Positions 12,208 through 24,643 of a stretch of DNA of 64,000 nt are shown here, in pieces. The DNA lies in contig OY979716.1 in assembly GCA_963855995.1 (NCBI GenBank), forward strand, positions 122,206,737 through 122,270,736, in the 5' to 3' direction. Source of the stretch: Muricea muricata (lineage: Eukaryota > Cnidaria > Anthozoa > Malacalcyonacea > Plexauridae). Both the position numbers and the translations under genes were made by a program. Positions within the stretch are counted from its first letter, which is position 1, and each line of letters opens with the position of its first letter. The notes beneath the pieces are model-generated. The model saw nothing but the letters and a program-made list of their open reading frames with translations. It was not told the DNA's origin and made no database searches.

Positions 12208-12437
12208 CACGGAACAGAAAATAAACACAAGGGCCACTCTGGTCGGAACCTTTGAAATTTGTGTCCCCACGCATGTCGCATTACGCATGTTCATTATGAA
12301 GGTTCTGACCAGTCGATTCCATTTTCTGGCCACTAGAAACGCTGAACTTGCTGTTCCGCCATTATTCTGGCCAGTAGGCATAAAAATAGTGAGAGATGTT
12401 GCACTGAGCGGCCTTATTGTTTATTCGCTATACTGTG
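12208..12437. repeat. Miniature inverted-repeat element, family M (copy 1)
   Basis: This 230 bp copy shares AAGGGCCACTC near its left end, GTGTCCCCACGCATGTCGC inside, and GTTTATTCGCTATACTGTG at its right end with two further copies at 36269-36485 and 36922-37165. The ends form an inverted repeat of CACAGTATAG type, with the left end diverged here. No clear target-site duplication remains. Confidence 0.8.
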
Positions 12438-14776
12438 GTCATTGATACTGTTTATTCGCTGTACCGTTTCACAAATTTTGATATCATAATGTAGCACAAT
12501 AACATTATATCAAATCAGGACTTGACGAATGCTTACGGTATTAAAAAATGATTTTGCAAAATTCATATAATGATTTGACGGAAGTGTCGTCATACCAAAT
12601 CATGACTTAACGGAAATTCATGATAATTTATGATATAATACTATTATGATAAATAGCATTATGTAAAATAGAGAAAAAACCTAGTAAGACATGATTTAAT
12701 ATCTATTCGTTTATCAATTATTTATATGTAATGATATTTTTGCTCCTGATGTGATATAATTCACGTTCAATAATTTTTGGACACATGGCGTTCCATAAGC
12801 GACAGCCGATGCTTTGAAAAATCAGGACAACGACAGACAATGGAGAGAAATATTTTTGAGATTGACGGTCTATCCGGCATCATATGTAATGTATAGCAAG
12901 TATTTTCTTAACTACATCGATGCACTTGCAAACAGTACTACTTAAGTAGACCAAGAAATCCCTAATTTGAGAATGCTGCCGTATTTTCATCATATTGTTC
13001 CACAGAAACGAATGGAACATTTGGTATTATAATACATCAAATTCAAATTGTCCAATCAAAATACCATATTTCTACCACGTGATGAGGTGATTCCCCACTG
13101 TATCTCACTTTTAAAGTGAGATACAGTAAATATCTCACGCTGTCATGGCAACGCTTATACATGCAAGCACAGATTGGCAAGTTTTCGTAAACAAAAATGG
13201 CGGAATGTGCGAAAAGTTTAATGAAATTCACGAAGAATTATAAAGTATTTTGGAGGGCAAGGGCGTTGAAAACACAAATATTTAAAAAATTAATAGGAAT
13301 TTTCTGTACTTCTCGTTTTAGAAATAAACAAAGAACTGGCTATTTTGTATTTTAGAGCATCATATTCAGGAAGGTATGTTCAATTTGAAGAACTTAAAAG
13401 TTTATTCTTACGGAAGTTTTTAATTTTCGGTATAATATATCATTTATAGACCCTCCGCTCGCGGGATTCGGTGAAATATTTCCTTCAGTGATGATATTTC
13501 CCTCGGGCTTTAGCTCTACTTATAATATGGCATTTGTAAATTTTGAACGCTCATTGGCTGAGAGCCGTGTCGATATAACTGTATGTCAACACGGAAAATT
13601 TCTCATCATTCATCCGTTTTTGTGCTATATTATAAAAGAAATATAATTTTTTTTCCGTATTGATGCACAGTCATCAAAACTCGCGGAATTTGAAAAACCC
13701 GTAATTTAGTAAAAACACTCCGCGGGCGTCGTGTTTCCACACAATTTCTCGTTTTTCCGATTTCAACTCATGTTGATATAACTGTATATCAACCCGGAAA
13801 GAGTCTTGTATTTCCTAATTGAAATTCATGCGGAGATATTGTGGCCTACGACCCATTATAAGCTTCCAAATCCCGATGACGCCCAGTTTCCCAATCGTCT
13901 CAATATCCCAAGCTTTGCTGCACTTTGTCGCCTGAATACTAAAGTGTTTACCGAAACAAAGATTATTCTTCAAGCTTCAAACTAAACCATTGCATTGCAT
14001 GTAACTGGAGCTCTCGCAGCTGCTACCAATCTCGCTTTCTGCAATCTTATACAACCTAGTATGAAAGAGAGTCAAAACGCTGGGATAAAATGGGGAATAC
14101 CTAGGTTTATTTCTCTATGCTTGTGATCACCTTTGGATGCACTACAAATGTAGTATTGAGGTTGATTTTTGGAAAGTGGCTCAATAAACTACGAAAGAGA
14201 TACACGATGCATAGTGTGATGTGCGATGTGTTGATGGAGAAGCAATGTTATGTGATCTCATGAAAGCAGTAGAAACATCATTTTCTCAACATAAATATAT
14301 TTCTTCTAATTCGTTGTCAGTTTCTTGTTGTTCAGCTTCCGCTATTTTGAATTTACATAATATTCAAAAGTCGAATCTCTCGCTGAGTGATTTAAAGTCG
14401 GATCTCTTGGGAGATTCTGGCGAATATCATGCCTCGGGGAAAAACCTAGGATCAGAATTTCCTGTTGGGTATGGTATTTGCTGAAAAATACTATAGACAC
14501 GTGCTACTAATAAAACATTTTGATTGTGCGAACTAACTATGAAGTATAAAATATGGAAAATGAGCTGGCAAATTACCCATGATGCGTATAGAGTTAAATT
14601 CAGGATATGGAAAAGTTTGCTAGCCTCTGTTTTGTCAAATTTATTGAAATAGCCCGCGGTCCAGTTTGATAATATTGCAGGTTTGTTAAGTCATGCGATT
14701 GACTAAACATGAGAATAAACATTGATGCAATTGCACAAATAACTATTTACCATATTTATTTTTTCTTGTAGAAATC
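12438..14776. other. No recognisable gene; hairpin and repeated motif
   Basis: The stretch is AT-rich. It contains a perfect hairpin at 13097-13127 and two copies (about 13570 and 13770) of a palindromic phrase of the form GATATAACTGTATRTCAAC followed by a CGG. The sequence just before 14777 ends TTTTTTCTTGTAG, a good splice acceptor, so an untranslated exon of the P450 may lie somewhere here. Confidence 0.45.
13097..13127. repeat. Perfect 15 bp inverted repeat
   Basis: ACTGTATCTCACTTT is followed, after one T, by its exact reverse complement. It has no adjacent gene and no T run that would suggest a function. Confidence 0.8.
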
Positions 14777-16273
14777 ATGCTTGCTGAAATCATTCTTTGC
14801 CTGACTCTTGTGTATTTCGTTCATTATGTCGTGTCGACGTACTTCACAAGAAGAAACATGCCGCCAGGACCATTTCCATATCCTTTCATTGGTAACCTTC
14901 CACAGTTGTTCTGTGATCCTGTTAGTCCTTACAGCAAACTAGCTGATAAATTTGGCGATATATTCACAGTTACTCTACCGAATGGTGATATTTCCGTTGT
15001 TTTAAGCTCCGCTTCTCTTGTGAGAGAAGCGAGGCTTGGTAACCATGACACTCTAGCAGGAAAATTGCCGAATGCCTTTTATCCTCATCAGGACATTTTT
15101 GGAAAGGACACAATCACTGTAGATTGGTCACCTGATTATCGATTTCGCAGGTGAGTGTTCCAATCAGCATTGCACGCTTTTGGCAATGCTGGCAAAGAAC
15201 GAGCATTATTACGAGCCGGGCATGCTGTTAACATTGTAATGTCGGAAATTGATAGCATGGAAGGGCAGTCATTCTCGCCAAGGAAACTCCTGGAATCTTC
15301 GATCCTTGTGCAGCTTTGGGAATGGCTCACAACAAAGAAAGTTGAATTAAATGATCCAACTATACAAAAACTTGCCCAGTTTAACATAATGGGTTCTCAA
15401 CTAGCTATACTTTCCAATGTGTACCAAATGATCCCACTTTCAAAGTACTTGCCGACACAGTTCAACAAAGACGTACAGCGTGCACAATATATAAGAAACA
15501 CAATATTCCCTCAAGAATACCTGGAGCACAAGAACACGTACACTCCAGGTGTCATCCGTGACCTTACTGATAGTTTTATTTGTAGCTACGAAAATCAAAT
15601 AGCAAAAAATTCTGAAAAGGATATTGGATCGATGGACGATATCCCCGGTTTGATGATCGACGTCACCTTCGCAGGGGCTGATACAACTTCTTCATCACTT
15701 GCTTGGATGCTTCTTTATATGGTATTACATCCTGATGTGCAAGAAAACATTCATAAGGAACTTGATTCTGTTTTGGGTAAGGACCGTTTATTGAATTGGA
15801 AAGATTCCGAAAGCCTGCCGTACTTGCAAGCTACTATATGCGAAGTTGAAAGAGCATCAGGTATGATTGGAGTCGTCGGGTCGAATGCAATTCGAGACTT
15901 CACAATTTCCGGTTACCATATTCCTAAAGGAACGTTTGTCGCTCTCAACCTTACCAAAGCCCATCATGATGAACGAGAATGGCCAGAAAATGAGAAATTT
16001 AAGCCTGAAAGATTTTTGGATTCTGATGGGAAGTTTGTTGGTTGGGAGAAACATAATGGTTTTTTGCCATTTTCCGCTGGCCGGAGAGACTGTTCAGGCC
16101 GATCGTTGGGTAAAATCATATTGTTTACATTCGCTTCAGAGTTGTTACGTCACTACAAGTTCGAGTTACCTGAAGAAGACGAAACTCCATCTACTGAAAT
16201 ATCGAATCCAGCAATAGTTCGGCGTCCAAATGATTTTAAAATTGTTGCAATAAAACGAGATAGCGCGAAATAA
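14777..16273 (+). pseudogene. Cytochrome P450, single coding exon, one in-frame TGA
   Basis: The frame of 498 codons has the full P450 plan: an N-terminal hydrophobic anchor (residues about 2-20), the M-P-P-G-P hinge (29-33), A-G-A-D-T of helix I (about 299-303), E-V-E-R of helix K (about 356-359), the P-E-R-F segment, and the heme loop F-S-A-G-R-R-D-C-S-G with its cysteine codon at 16091. The overall pattern resembles the CYP1/CYP17/CYP21 group: endoplasmic reticulum monooxygenases acting on steroid- or xenobiotic-like substrates. The substrate here is unknown. Codon 126 (15152-15154) is TGA, inside the helix C R-F-R-R-x-V-F-Q segment, and reading continues in frame after it. The ATG follows a splice-acceptor-like CTTGTAG. 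The stop codon overlaps an AATAAA. Either this is a recent pseudogene, or the TGA is an allele or sequence error. Confidence 0.85.
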
Positions 16274-18332
16274 AGTCTTCTTAATCTTAATATAGGCTGT
16301 TAACATAGTAATGTAGTTTACTAATATAATTTCCTCATATTGTTAGTATAATTATCGCACAATATTATTTTAATAAATTTATTGGGTAAGGCCAGTAAAT
16401 TTTAGTGGTGAAAATCGAATGCATCATGTCATTCCCGACGATTAACAATATTTACAAAATGAATGATTACATACAAATTAAACTCTGTGTAGTTAACACG
16501 TTTTTTGATAGATATATAAACGCTTATTATACCAAATAAAAAGATCTATGTATATTATGTTTCATGAATTAAATATCCTGATCACATTAATTGAGGCTGT
16601 CGTGAGACAACTATATTGTTTTAATAGTATGTAACTTCAATGATTATGACAGGAAACGAACCTCTGCGATACAAATACAATGAGCATGCGCAGGTCATGT
16701 TTAGCAGGGGCAAATTATAGAGTTTTAAATGATACCGAGGACAAATGTACGAGGCCCTTCGGTGACGTCATGCATTTAATTCAATCTAAGCGTTATTTAA
16801 TTAGTTTGACTATGATTCGTATACTCGCTATTACCCATACATTATAATAGTACGCACGAAATCTGCTCGTACTTGTTGGCAGTTTTCAAGACAACTTAAA
16901 AATGTCTGAGTTTTTTTAATTTAAAGACCAAAATTTCTGCTTTTGCAAGTTGGACACATATTTACGTAAAATCATTCAGAAAGTCTGAAGTTTTTGGATT
17001 TCACAAGTGTAAGTGCTAGTTTTACATGTATGGTGAATTTTGATTTTTGATAACAGAATTTAATTTAAAGCTATTTAATTTGTTGAAACCACTAGCACAC
17101 GATTGTGTGTTTCAGAGTCAGTCACTTGAAAATTTGCTGCGCTGCGACGAAAGTACATGTCGAGAAAGCAAGGTCAATTAACAAGAATGGTCATGGGCGG
17201 TCCAGTGTTAGGCAGGTTAGGCGCCTGCCTAAGGTATAAGATCTCAGACATTCTTGAATTACTAATGAGGTGTAGTTTTACTTTAAAATTATAATACGAG
17301 TCGACGTTAATAAATTCATTGGTTTAATCCGGTTTTATATTGCCCGGAACAGAACACGAACATTCGTGTTTCGTAAGTTCACTGTCTCGATCACAAAGAA
17401 ATTTCCTGATTTGACCCTATTTTGAAAGGAACTAACCCCCCAAAAAAAAATCCGGGGGGGGGGGGGGTAACAAATTAGGCATAATTATGAAATCTGATTG
17501 GCGCAGAAGCCCCAACTTAGGCAAACGTCATTGTGCGGCAGCATTTAATTGGTTCAGAAGCATGAAGTTAGGCAAGTGGTGACGTGACTTGGGCAAAATC
17601 GCGGAATTTGATTGGTCTAGACAGAACAACTGCAGCAATGTCAACTCAGGCAAGCCTTACGAGTTTCGACTGCACTACAAAATAGCAATATCCTATTAAT
17701 GGTTGAAATGTGTTTGTCAGTGTCTTTCCGGGCGGGGGGGGGGGGGCGTACGACGATAAAGAACCAGCGAATATTCACCTGGGCGTGATCATCTTACAAA
17801 AATTTTGCCTAAGGTATGAAAGCATCCTAGATCCGCCTATGATGGTTAGACATGCGACGAGAGGCCTGCGAAACGTAAAAGGACACGTGGAAAAAAGGCA
17901 CAGATCAAGAAATAATATATGGGCGAGTTTAACTTGTTAAATTTACTCACTATACAAAGTCAAGGCGTAAGTAGGGCATTAATTGGGGGTGGGGTTGGTG
18001 TAAATATTCAGTTTTTATACCAGTTGTTATTAACGTTGTAATGATTACTAATGTTTATTTAAGTCTATATGCAATTTACCATGCATGTAAATAATAAGAC
18101 TGTCTTTCTTTATATGTAATACGATTCGTCGCAGTCCTACTCATATAACTGGACAAAATATATAATTAATCATGACATTTTTTCTTTTGGGAAATTAAAG
18201 AAAACGTACTATAACTTAATCAGTTTTGGATGTGCATGGCTTGTATATGTGCTGGACAAAAAACCAGTTTCAAGGATAAATATCAAAGTCTAACATAGTG
18301 TTTTTTTATATCAGTAGAGCCAGAAGCAAAAT
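16274..18332. other. No recognisable gene; G runs and degenerate repeats
   Basis: There are G runs near 17453-17467 and 17735-17747. Between about 17475 and 17660 a phrase of the form GATTGGYKCAGAAG with a following TTAGGCAA recurs loosely at about 60 bp spacing, a degenerate tandem repeat. I see no coding domain. Confidence 0.45.
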
Positions 18333-18491
<159 letters not shown>

Positions 18492-18879
18492 ATTTCGTAT
18501 GTAAAGTGAAATTTCGTCTTAACACAGGACATCTTCAGACAAAATGAAAACAAGTTAAGATACATTAGCATCTAATAATATTTGAATGTTTATTGCATGC
18601 TAATGTATCTTGTATTTACCTCAATTTTAATAAATATATTTATTGTATGGCAGGTGTTTCGAATACAAAAATAAATTAAGTACTAAAGTTTATCGTAAAA
18701 ACAGAAAAGTTTAAATATAGCGTTCATATACCAAAATATATTCAAACGTGCTACTAATTGTAGCTCATTGCATTTAATTCTTAACGTTCATAGTCCTGGA
18801 CTTATCTGTGGTCTCGCAGTCCTTCTAGATCTCGTCTTGTATGGGGATATCTGATCAACCTCGTACCCAGCCTCTTTAC

Positions 18880-20040
18880 CTACGCCCGAGGCTGCGATAA
18901 GGGCTCTGGCTGGCCAGGTGAATCTTCTGATTTAAGGGGTAAATCAAATTGCAGCTCTTTTGCTACGTAGGAAGAGGTGGTACCGTGATAGAGTAGCGTA
19001 TGCGTTTCTTGTGTTGACATCAAGTCGACATCATTATCTGCCTCAAGACACATATAGCTGAATATCATCAGCATTATGATAATTAGGATCATACCTTTTA
19101 ATTATATAAGCTACATATAGGGGCAGTGTATAAGCAAATCAAGTACAGGGCCGAGAACAGAGCCCTGTGGAACGCCATATTTTATATTGTGAGTGGAAGA
19201 GTAAGGGCCATTAATATTGACAAACTGACTACGAGATGACAAGTACGATTTAAACCAAAGATGAACATTTCCACCAATTCCAAATCGTTCTGTCAGTCGA
19301 GACAACAAAATGTAATGACAAATGGTGTCGAATGCCGCAGACAGATCAAGAAGAACAAAGATGACCGATTCCTTCTTGTCCAATGACTGCAGAATATCAT
19401 TCTGCACCCTTAGTAGAGATGTCTCTGTACTATGAAATGACTTATAGGCCAACTGAAAGACTTCGTGTAATTCATTGTTGACAAGGTATTCGTTAAGTTG
19501 AACAAGCACAGCCTTCTCGACGAGGTTCGACAAAAGTTTAAGATTAGAAACTTGTCTAAAATTTTGGAAAATGTCAGAGTCAGCATTAACCTTCTTTATT
19601 AATGGATCTAACATTGCAATCTTCAGGGATTCTGGCATTACTGCACTTTGCAAGGAGAGGTTGATTATCGTGCTATAAACAGGAAGTAACGATTTGTTGC
19701 ATTCTTTCAGTACTAAATTAGGGACCGGGTCAATCAGGCAGGATTTCATCTTGAAATCACTAAGTAGCTTCCCAGCATCACTATCTGTTACTGGTCTTAA
19801 ACTATCGAATTCCGACATAGGTCTTTCATCAATAGTAATGGTTGCAACAAGAATATTCTTCGCTAGCACAATTTCAACTTGAATTTTTTCAATTTTACTG
19901 TCTAGTGAAATAATCAGCAAAAGATTAGCAAGACTTTTGTCATCATGTCCTTTTGGATATCGTCGATCAGTGTTCTTCTGAAGCAGCTTATTTACCATTT
20001 TAAATGGTAATTTAGGATTGCTAGAGTTTTCTTCGATCAA
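18880..20040 (-). mobile_element. CR1-like LINE, reverse transcriptase half
   Basis: The minus-strand frame from 20040 to 19111 (309 codons) encodes the RT palm: V-F-V-L-L-D-L-S-A-A-F-D-T near 19360 (catalytic aspartate block) and Y-G-V-P-Q-G-S-V-L-G-P-V near 19150. The following frame (19092-18880) contains M-C-L-E-A-D-N-D-V-D, the segment just after the Y-A-D-D box, so a frameshift lies at the box itself. There is no endonuclease on this piece; it begins at the linker L-I-E-E-N-S-S-N-P-K. The family's role is RNA-templated insertion through target-primed reverse transcription. It is truncated at both sides, and its missing 5' half probably lies at 24644-26099. Confidence 0.85.
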
Positions 20041-20071
20041 GTCGATGTAGTATACTTGCTTAGGTTCGTAG

Positions 20072-20298
<227 letters not shown>

Positions 20299-20409
20299 GA
20301 ATCTTTATTATTATTAATAATGTATTGAATACTCACAGCAAACGTGTGAGTTTACACAATGTCATTTATATTAAGACTAATATATATCTATCTAACATAC
20401 TTGGGTCCT

Positions 20410-21534
20410 AAAAATCAATACGGCTAAACATACGATATTACATAATTTCTGAGGATAAGACTATCAAATTTTTGAATTGTCCATAGAACTATACTACATA
20501 ATTTTACAAGTTTAAAAAGTCATCTGTTTAAGAAAACCTGCTTGAATCTTTGGTATGATCGAATATTTGGTAATTCATAATCATGGCCTCTATCCCGCAA
20601 TTGTAAGTTATGTTTAGGAGGTAATAACGTATGTAATGCATGACTAGGGCTGGCAATAATTTTGTCCCACAGCTTTCCTATCCTTTATATTTATAATATC
20701 AACAATATGTAGTATTTGGATGGAATATACATACTTAAATGCTCGTTGAAACAATTTATCAATTTGAATCAAATATTTGTTGTAAGATGCACATCCCCAA
20801 ACTTCTACTCCAAAAACCAAAGCAGAAACTATAAGGCTTTGGAAAAGTAAATCCAAATCTTTTTTAGAAAAGCCGTAATATTTGCAAACACGAAGAATGT
20901 ACATTCTGCTACCAGCTTTACTCATAATTTCATTCAAGTGATTGTTTCAATTCCTAGGTTCCTCATGCAAGGTAACACCGAGTATCTTTAACCAACTTTT
21001 CCGAGTTATCGTTGGTAACGGCTCAGGAAGTGGATATGTTACATTACCATGTATAATCATCTCCAAAGTTTTCTAGTTTAATTCCATACGATTTCTACCA
21101 GACCAGTCGATTATATTCTCTATTTCAATCACCGAGGTATCATTATCGTTTGTAACTTTAACTCCAAGATTCAAGTCATCACTTGAGAACACTCTTCTCT
21201 TTTTGCACCGCGATCTAGCCATTCAAGCCAAGTGTGTTGGGCTTTAATTAGTTGTTGAATTATGGTTTTTCCTATAGGCAAATTGATCTTTGTATATTTC
21301 ATTCTCCATCACTTGTGATAAATCATTTATGTATATTGTTCTTTCGAAGAGCCGCATGATTATGTTGGTTAGGGAAATGGGTCGTAGCTGACTGCATTCA
21401 GTTAAAGGATAGACTTTGGGGATAGGTAAAATGTTTGCTAATTTCCACAAATCCAGAATGACGCCATTTTGGAGTGACGTGTTAAAGATTGCTGTGATCA
21501 CAGCATTGAGTTCTATTACATCTGGAGAGAGCAC
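20410..21534 (-). mobile_element. Second LINE, internally deleted
   Basis: On the minus strand, 21534-21244 encodes the RT start with L-R-P-I-S-L-T-N-I-I and Q-F-A-Y-R-K-N-H-N-S-T-T. The next recognisable part (about 21180-20644) is the post-palm region with W-G-C-A-S-Y-N and a C-terminal helix-rich tail. A last segment near 20600 has R-D-R-G-H-D-Y. The central palm with the catalytic aspartates is missing, so there is an internal deletion of the RT core. The sequence differs clearly from the CR1-like LINE on either side, so this is a different family. Confidence 0.75.
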
Positions 21535-21539
21535 GCCAA

Positions 21540-24040
21540 TCTCTCTTCAGTCAACCAGTTGAAGCAAAAAACATGGCGGATTTCTGACGAATCATCACGC
21601 CATTTGACGCCATTTCACGCCATATCTATGGCAACGGCTAAAGGTAGTAACCGCTAGCCAGGCTCAATTTTGAGCCCGCGGCGGTTTTCACACCTCCCTG
21701 GATGTTATGTTGATCTTTTTCGCAGTAAATTTTTTTTGTCAATGAGAATGATTTTGATGAATTTGTTGGGACTTTTACGATTTATTCAAAGATGTACAAG
21801 TTATTCATTGTATACTTGGCCTTGGACAGGAACGCAAAATTAATAAAGTCTTAAAAATGTCGACAATTGCAAGATTTTTGATGAGGAACACCAGCCTGAA
21901 TTATTTGAAGTTTTGTATTTAACAGGTATTTGAAAATTAGAGTTTCTTTCTTTTAAGTTTATTTTTTCAATCTTCATCTTCAATGTTGTTCTATATAAAA
22001 TTTGTAAGCTTGGCGCCTGAATATACTCCACAGTCTTACATTGAATGTACAGATTTATGTTATGTATAACTTGGATCAGTTGGATGTAGAAAGTTGAAAT
22101 TGCCTTCTGGTATATTTTATATCTTCGAATTATAAAAAATGGTCCTGAAAAGCTACTAATCCCGTTGTCCAAGTGCACAAAGCTTTCTATTGTTTTGTGG
22201 AAAGTCCCATGCAGTGCATGGAATCTTATTTTCCCAGCAAAAATATGCAATTCCCAGCTCCCAGTTTACTTTTTTCAGGACCCTCTAAAAATCTCATATT
22301 TCTGCCAAATTAGCTCTTTTATTCAGGTACATTGACACACAGTTTGTAAAACTAACCACCCTGTATGCAATCAGACAGTAGAATACATAGAAGTTTATTT
22401 AGACATAGAAGTGTATGTCTTTTCTACACTGGCACAAATTGACACATATGTCTGCAAAAAACAGATCTCACCTTAATTTGTGAGTCCTATGCCTTTTTAA
22501 GGAAAGGGAGTCAAAGTCATCATTTTTCTAATCCAATTTTCTACGGATTTCAATGAATCCTATGTCCAAACACCATCCCCTGGGTGATGCCAATGTGTAT
22601 CATCTCACATCCTTTCTTGTCAATGTTATGTTTTTGTTTCTAGTGAACACTGTAAAATTTGACACCTGGCTTGTACACACTCTTACCTGCTGTTTTTGTA
22701 TTCTAGGGGAATGTCAAAAATACATGCAAAATGTGTCTTGAAGATAGCATTTATGAAGGAAATTGAAGATAGCATTAATGCAAGACTAATTTTGGACTTT
22801 TTTAATTTGCCTTTTTACATGTATGATTACTAGCTTAACATTGACAATGAAACTTTAAGAATAGAAGTGACTACTGTACAATATAGAATTTAACATTTTA
22901 TTAAAACATTCATCATATCATAGATATGACATGATAAAATTTCTGTCTCTGTTGTTTTCATATGTATGCTTTATGCCATGTTGAGGTGAGGTTCTTACAG
23001 TAGATAGGTTCTACAAAATAAGAAAACAGTAACAAGTATATTAGTATATTGTAGTACATTTTTGCCTTTACAACACAAGGATACACATACATCCAGTAAA
23101 GAAAGCAAATGCCTTTATTATTAAGGGTGGGACTATCAAGGATTCTTAAATACTGATAAGTCAATGATATTTACAATTACAATTGCAAAATTTTATTTTC
23201 ACAGAGTGACCCCACTCAATACTGAGCCCCTGTATTTGGTCTTGAAATGTCTAATTTTCTATGCACATGCAGTCAACTATTGTATCTTTAAAAGGCATCA
23301 ATGGCTAGTACAAAACATGCAGTTTTCTGGACACTGTCACTTCTAAATTTCTTCTGATTGTTAATGTAAAGTGTGAGTTACCTTGGTGCATTTGAAAAAC
23401 GAAACCTCTTATGCCATGTCCTGGATATTTTCTCTGTAGCTGACATTTTTACCAGGTATTGGGTTTGCACATACTGGCAGGTACAAACCTAAAACAAAGC
23501 GAGTGTGTACTTTGTTTAAATCTTCAGGTAGTATCTACTTTCTACATAAGCAGCTTAGCCGAAAAGAGTTGCATAAAGATGCTGCTGAGTCCTGGAAAGT
23601 CTGGCTAACATATGCAACAGCATTCAGCAAAACTAAACGAAGCTAGCAATAAAAATACAATGCTCTGAAGAAAAAAACTATGTCAATAATCTTTAACCAT
23701 TTGTATATAAGATCTAAGGGTTTGTGTGATCTAAAAACACTTTATTATCAAACAAGACAAACATCGAAGCGTGTTGCTGTATCTGTATTAATATCGTACG
23801 CAAAATACAAAGTATATGTTGTGTGAAACATACCTGAAAGAGGAATTCCCCTGCATTTATAGTAGATTCTTGCTCCGACAAGTAAGGCAAACACCTTTTT
23901 TCACCGTTAAGCAAATGTAGTATAAAAATATATTCAAAGAAATCAAAATATTTTAAGATTATTCCCTTTTTTCTCGCTATCTCGTAAACAATTTTTTGTT
24001 AAAAACCAGGGGGGCGAAGGACTTTGCCAGACGTATAGCA
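21540..24040. other. No recognisable gene
   Basis: The longest frame is 136 codons (minus, 22250-21840) with no known domain. A short cluster near 21590-21625 repeats CGCCATTT / ACGCCAT three times. I found no RNA gene or terminal repeat. Confidence 0.5.
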
Positions 24041-24052
24041 TCGCATTTTGGG

Positions 24053-24424
24053 TCATCGACTGAATTGCTTCCCCGTTGGCCGGTTGGCCGACTGGCCGCA
24101 TTTGAGGTCCTCAATGTCATGATAGATGTCAACTGATTTATTTGAGGGAAGGCCTTGTGCATTTATGCCGTCGGTACCATTACATATTTGTTTACATAGT
24201 TCATTAACGATATTTACCGCTTTTTTCCTGGACACCAACAAAATACCTTAATTAGACTTTCTCCAAGATATAACCACGCTTTCTGAGGTAAACAATTTTT
24301 TGTCTCCTCCAGGGTGCAATCACACTCCGTCGATTTTTAAATGCTCACTTACGAATTGCCTTAGGGACTCGAAATCACCAATCCAAGCGATACCTAGATT
24401 GTCGCTCAACAAAATTGTCGCCAT
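24053..24424 (-). pseudogene. Decayed ORF of unknown family
   Basis: From an ATG at 24424 one minus-strand frame reads about 124 codons with protein-like composition. It passes through W-I-G-D-F-E-S-L-R-Q-F-V, then an in-frame TGA, then H-P-G-G-D-K-K, then a TAA, then S-R-K-K-A-V-N-I-V-N-E-L-C. The frame is kept across both stops, which suggests a once-real coding region. I do not recognise the family. It lies within the DNA that separates the two halves of the CR1-like LINE. Confidence 0.4.
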
Positions 24425-24643
24425 GAAATCGTCCTTGGCAGTCGTTCTACGTTCTTTATTTATTGTTCTTTATCTTGATTATACTTGAGAAATTCTTGTA
24501 TGTACACTATACAAAAGCCGAGAAACTCTAGGAAGATACTGCAATATCAAAGAACATTGCAAAGAATATTGCATTGAATTGCTATTAACAGCTTTGCACT
24601 GGTTTGCAAAAGCTATTCTATCACTCACAGACTTGGACGAGCG

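Noticed and set aside
11794..12255. 153-codon plus-strand frame
   Set aside because: It starts in repeat-like sequence, runs into a miniature element, and shows no domain.
14221..14484. 87-codon plus-strand frame just before the P450
   Set aside because: No domain, serine-rich and in AT-rich DNA; probably chance or untranslated region.
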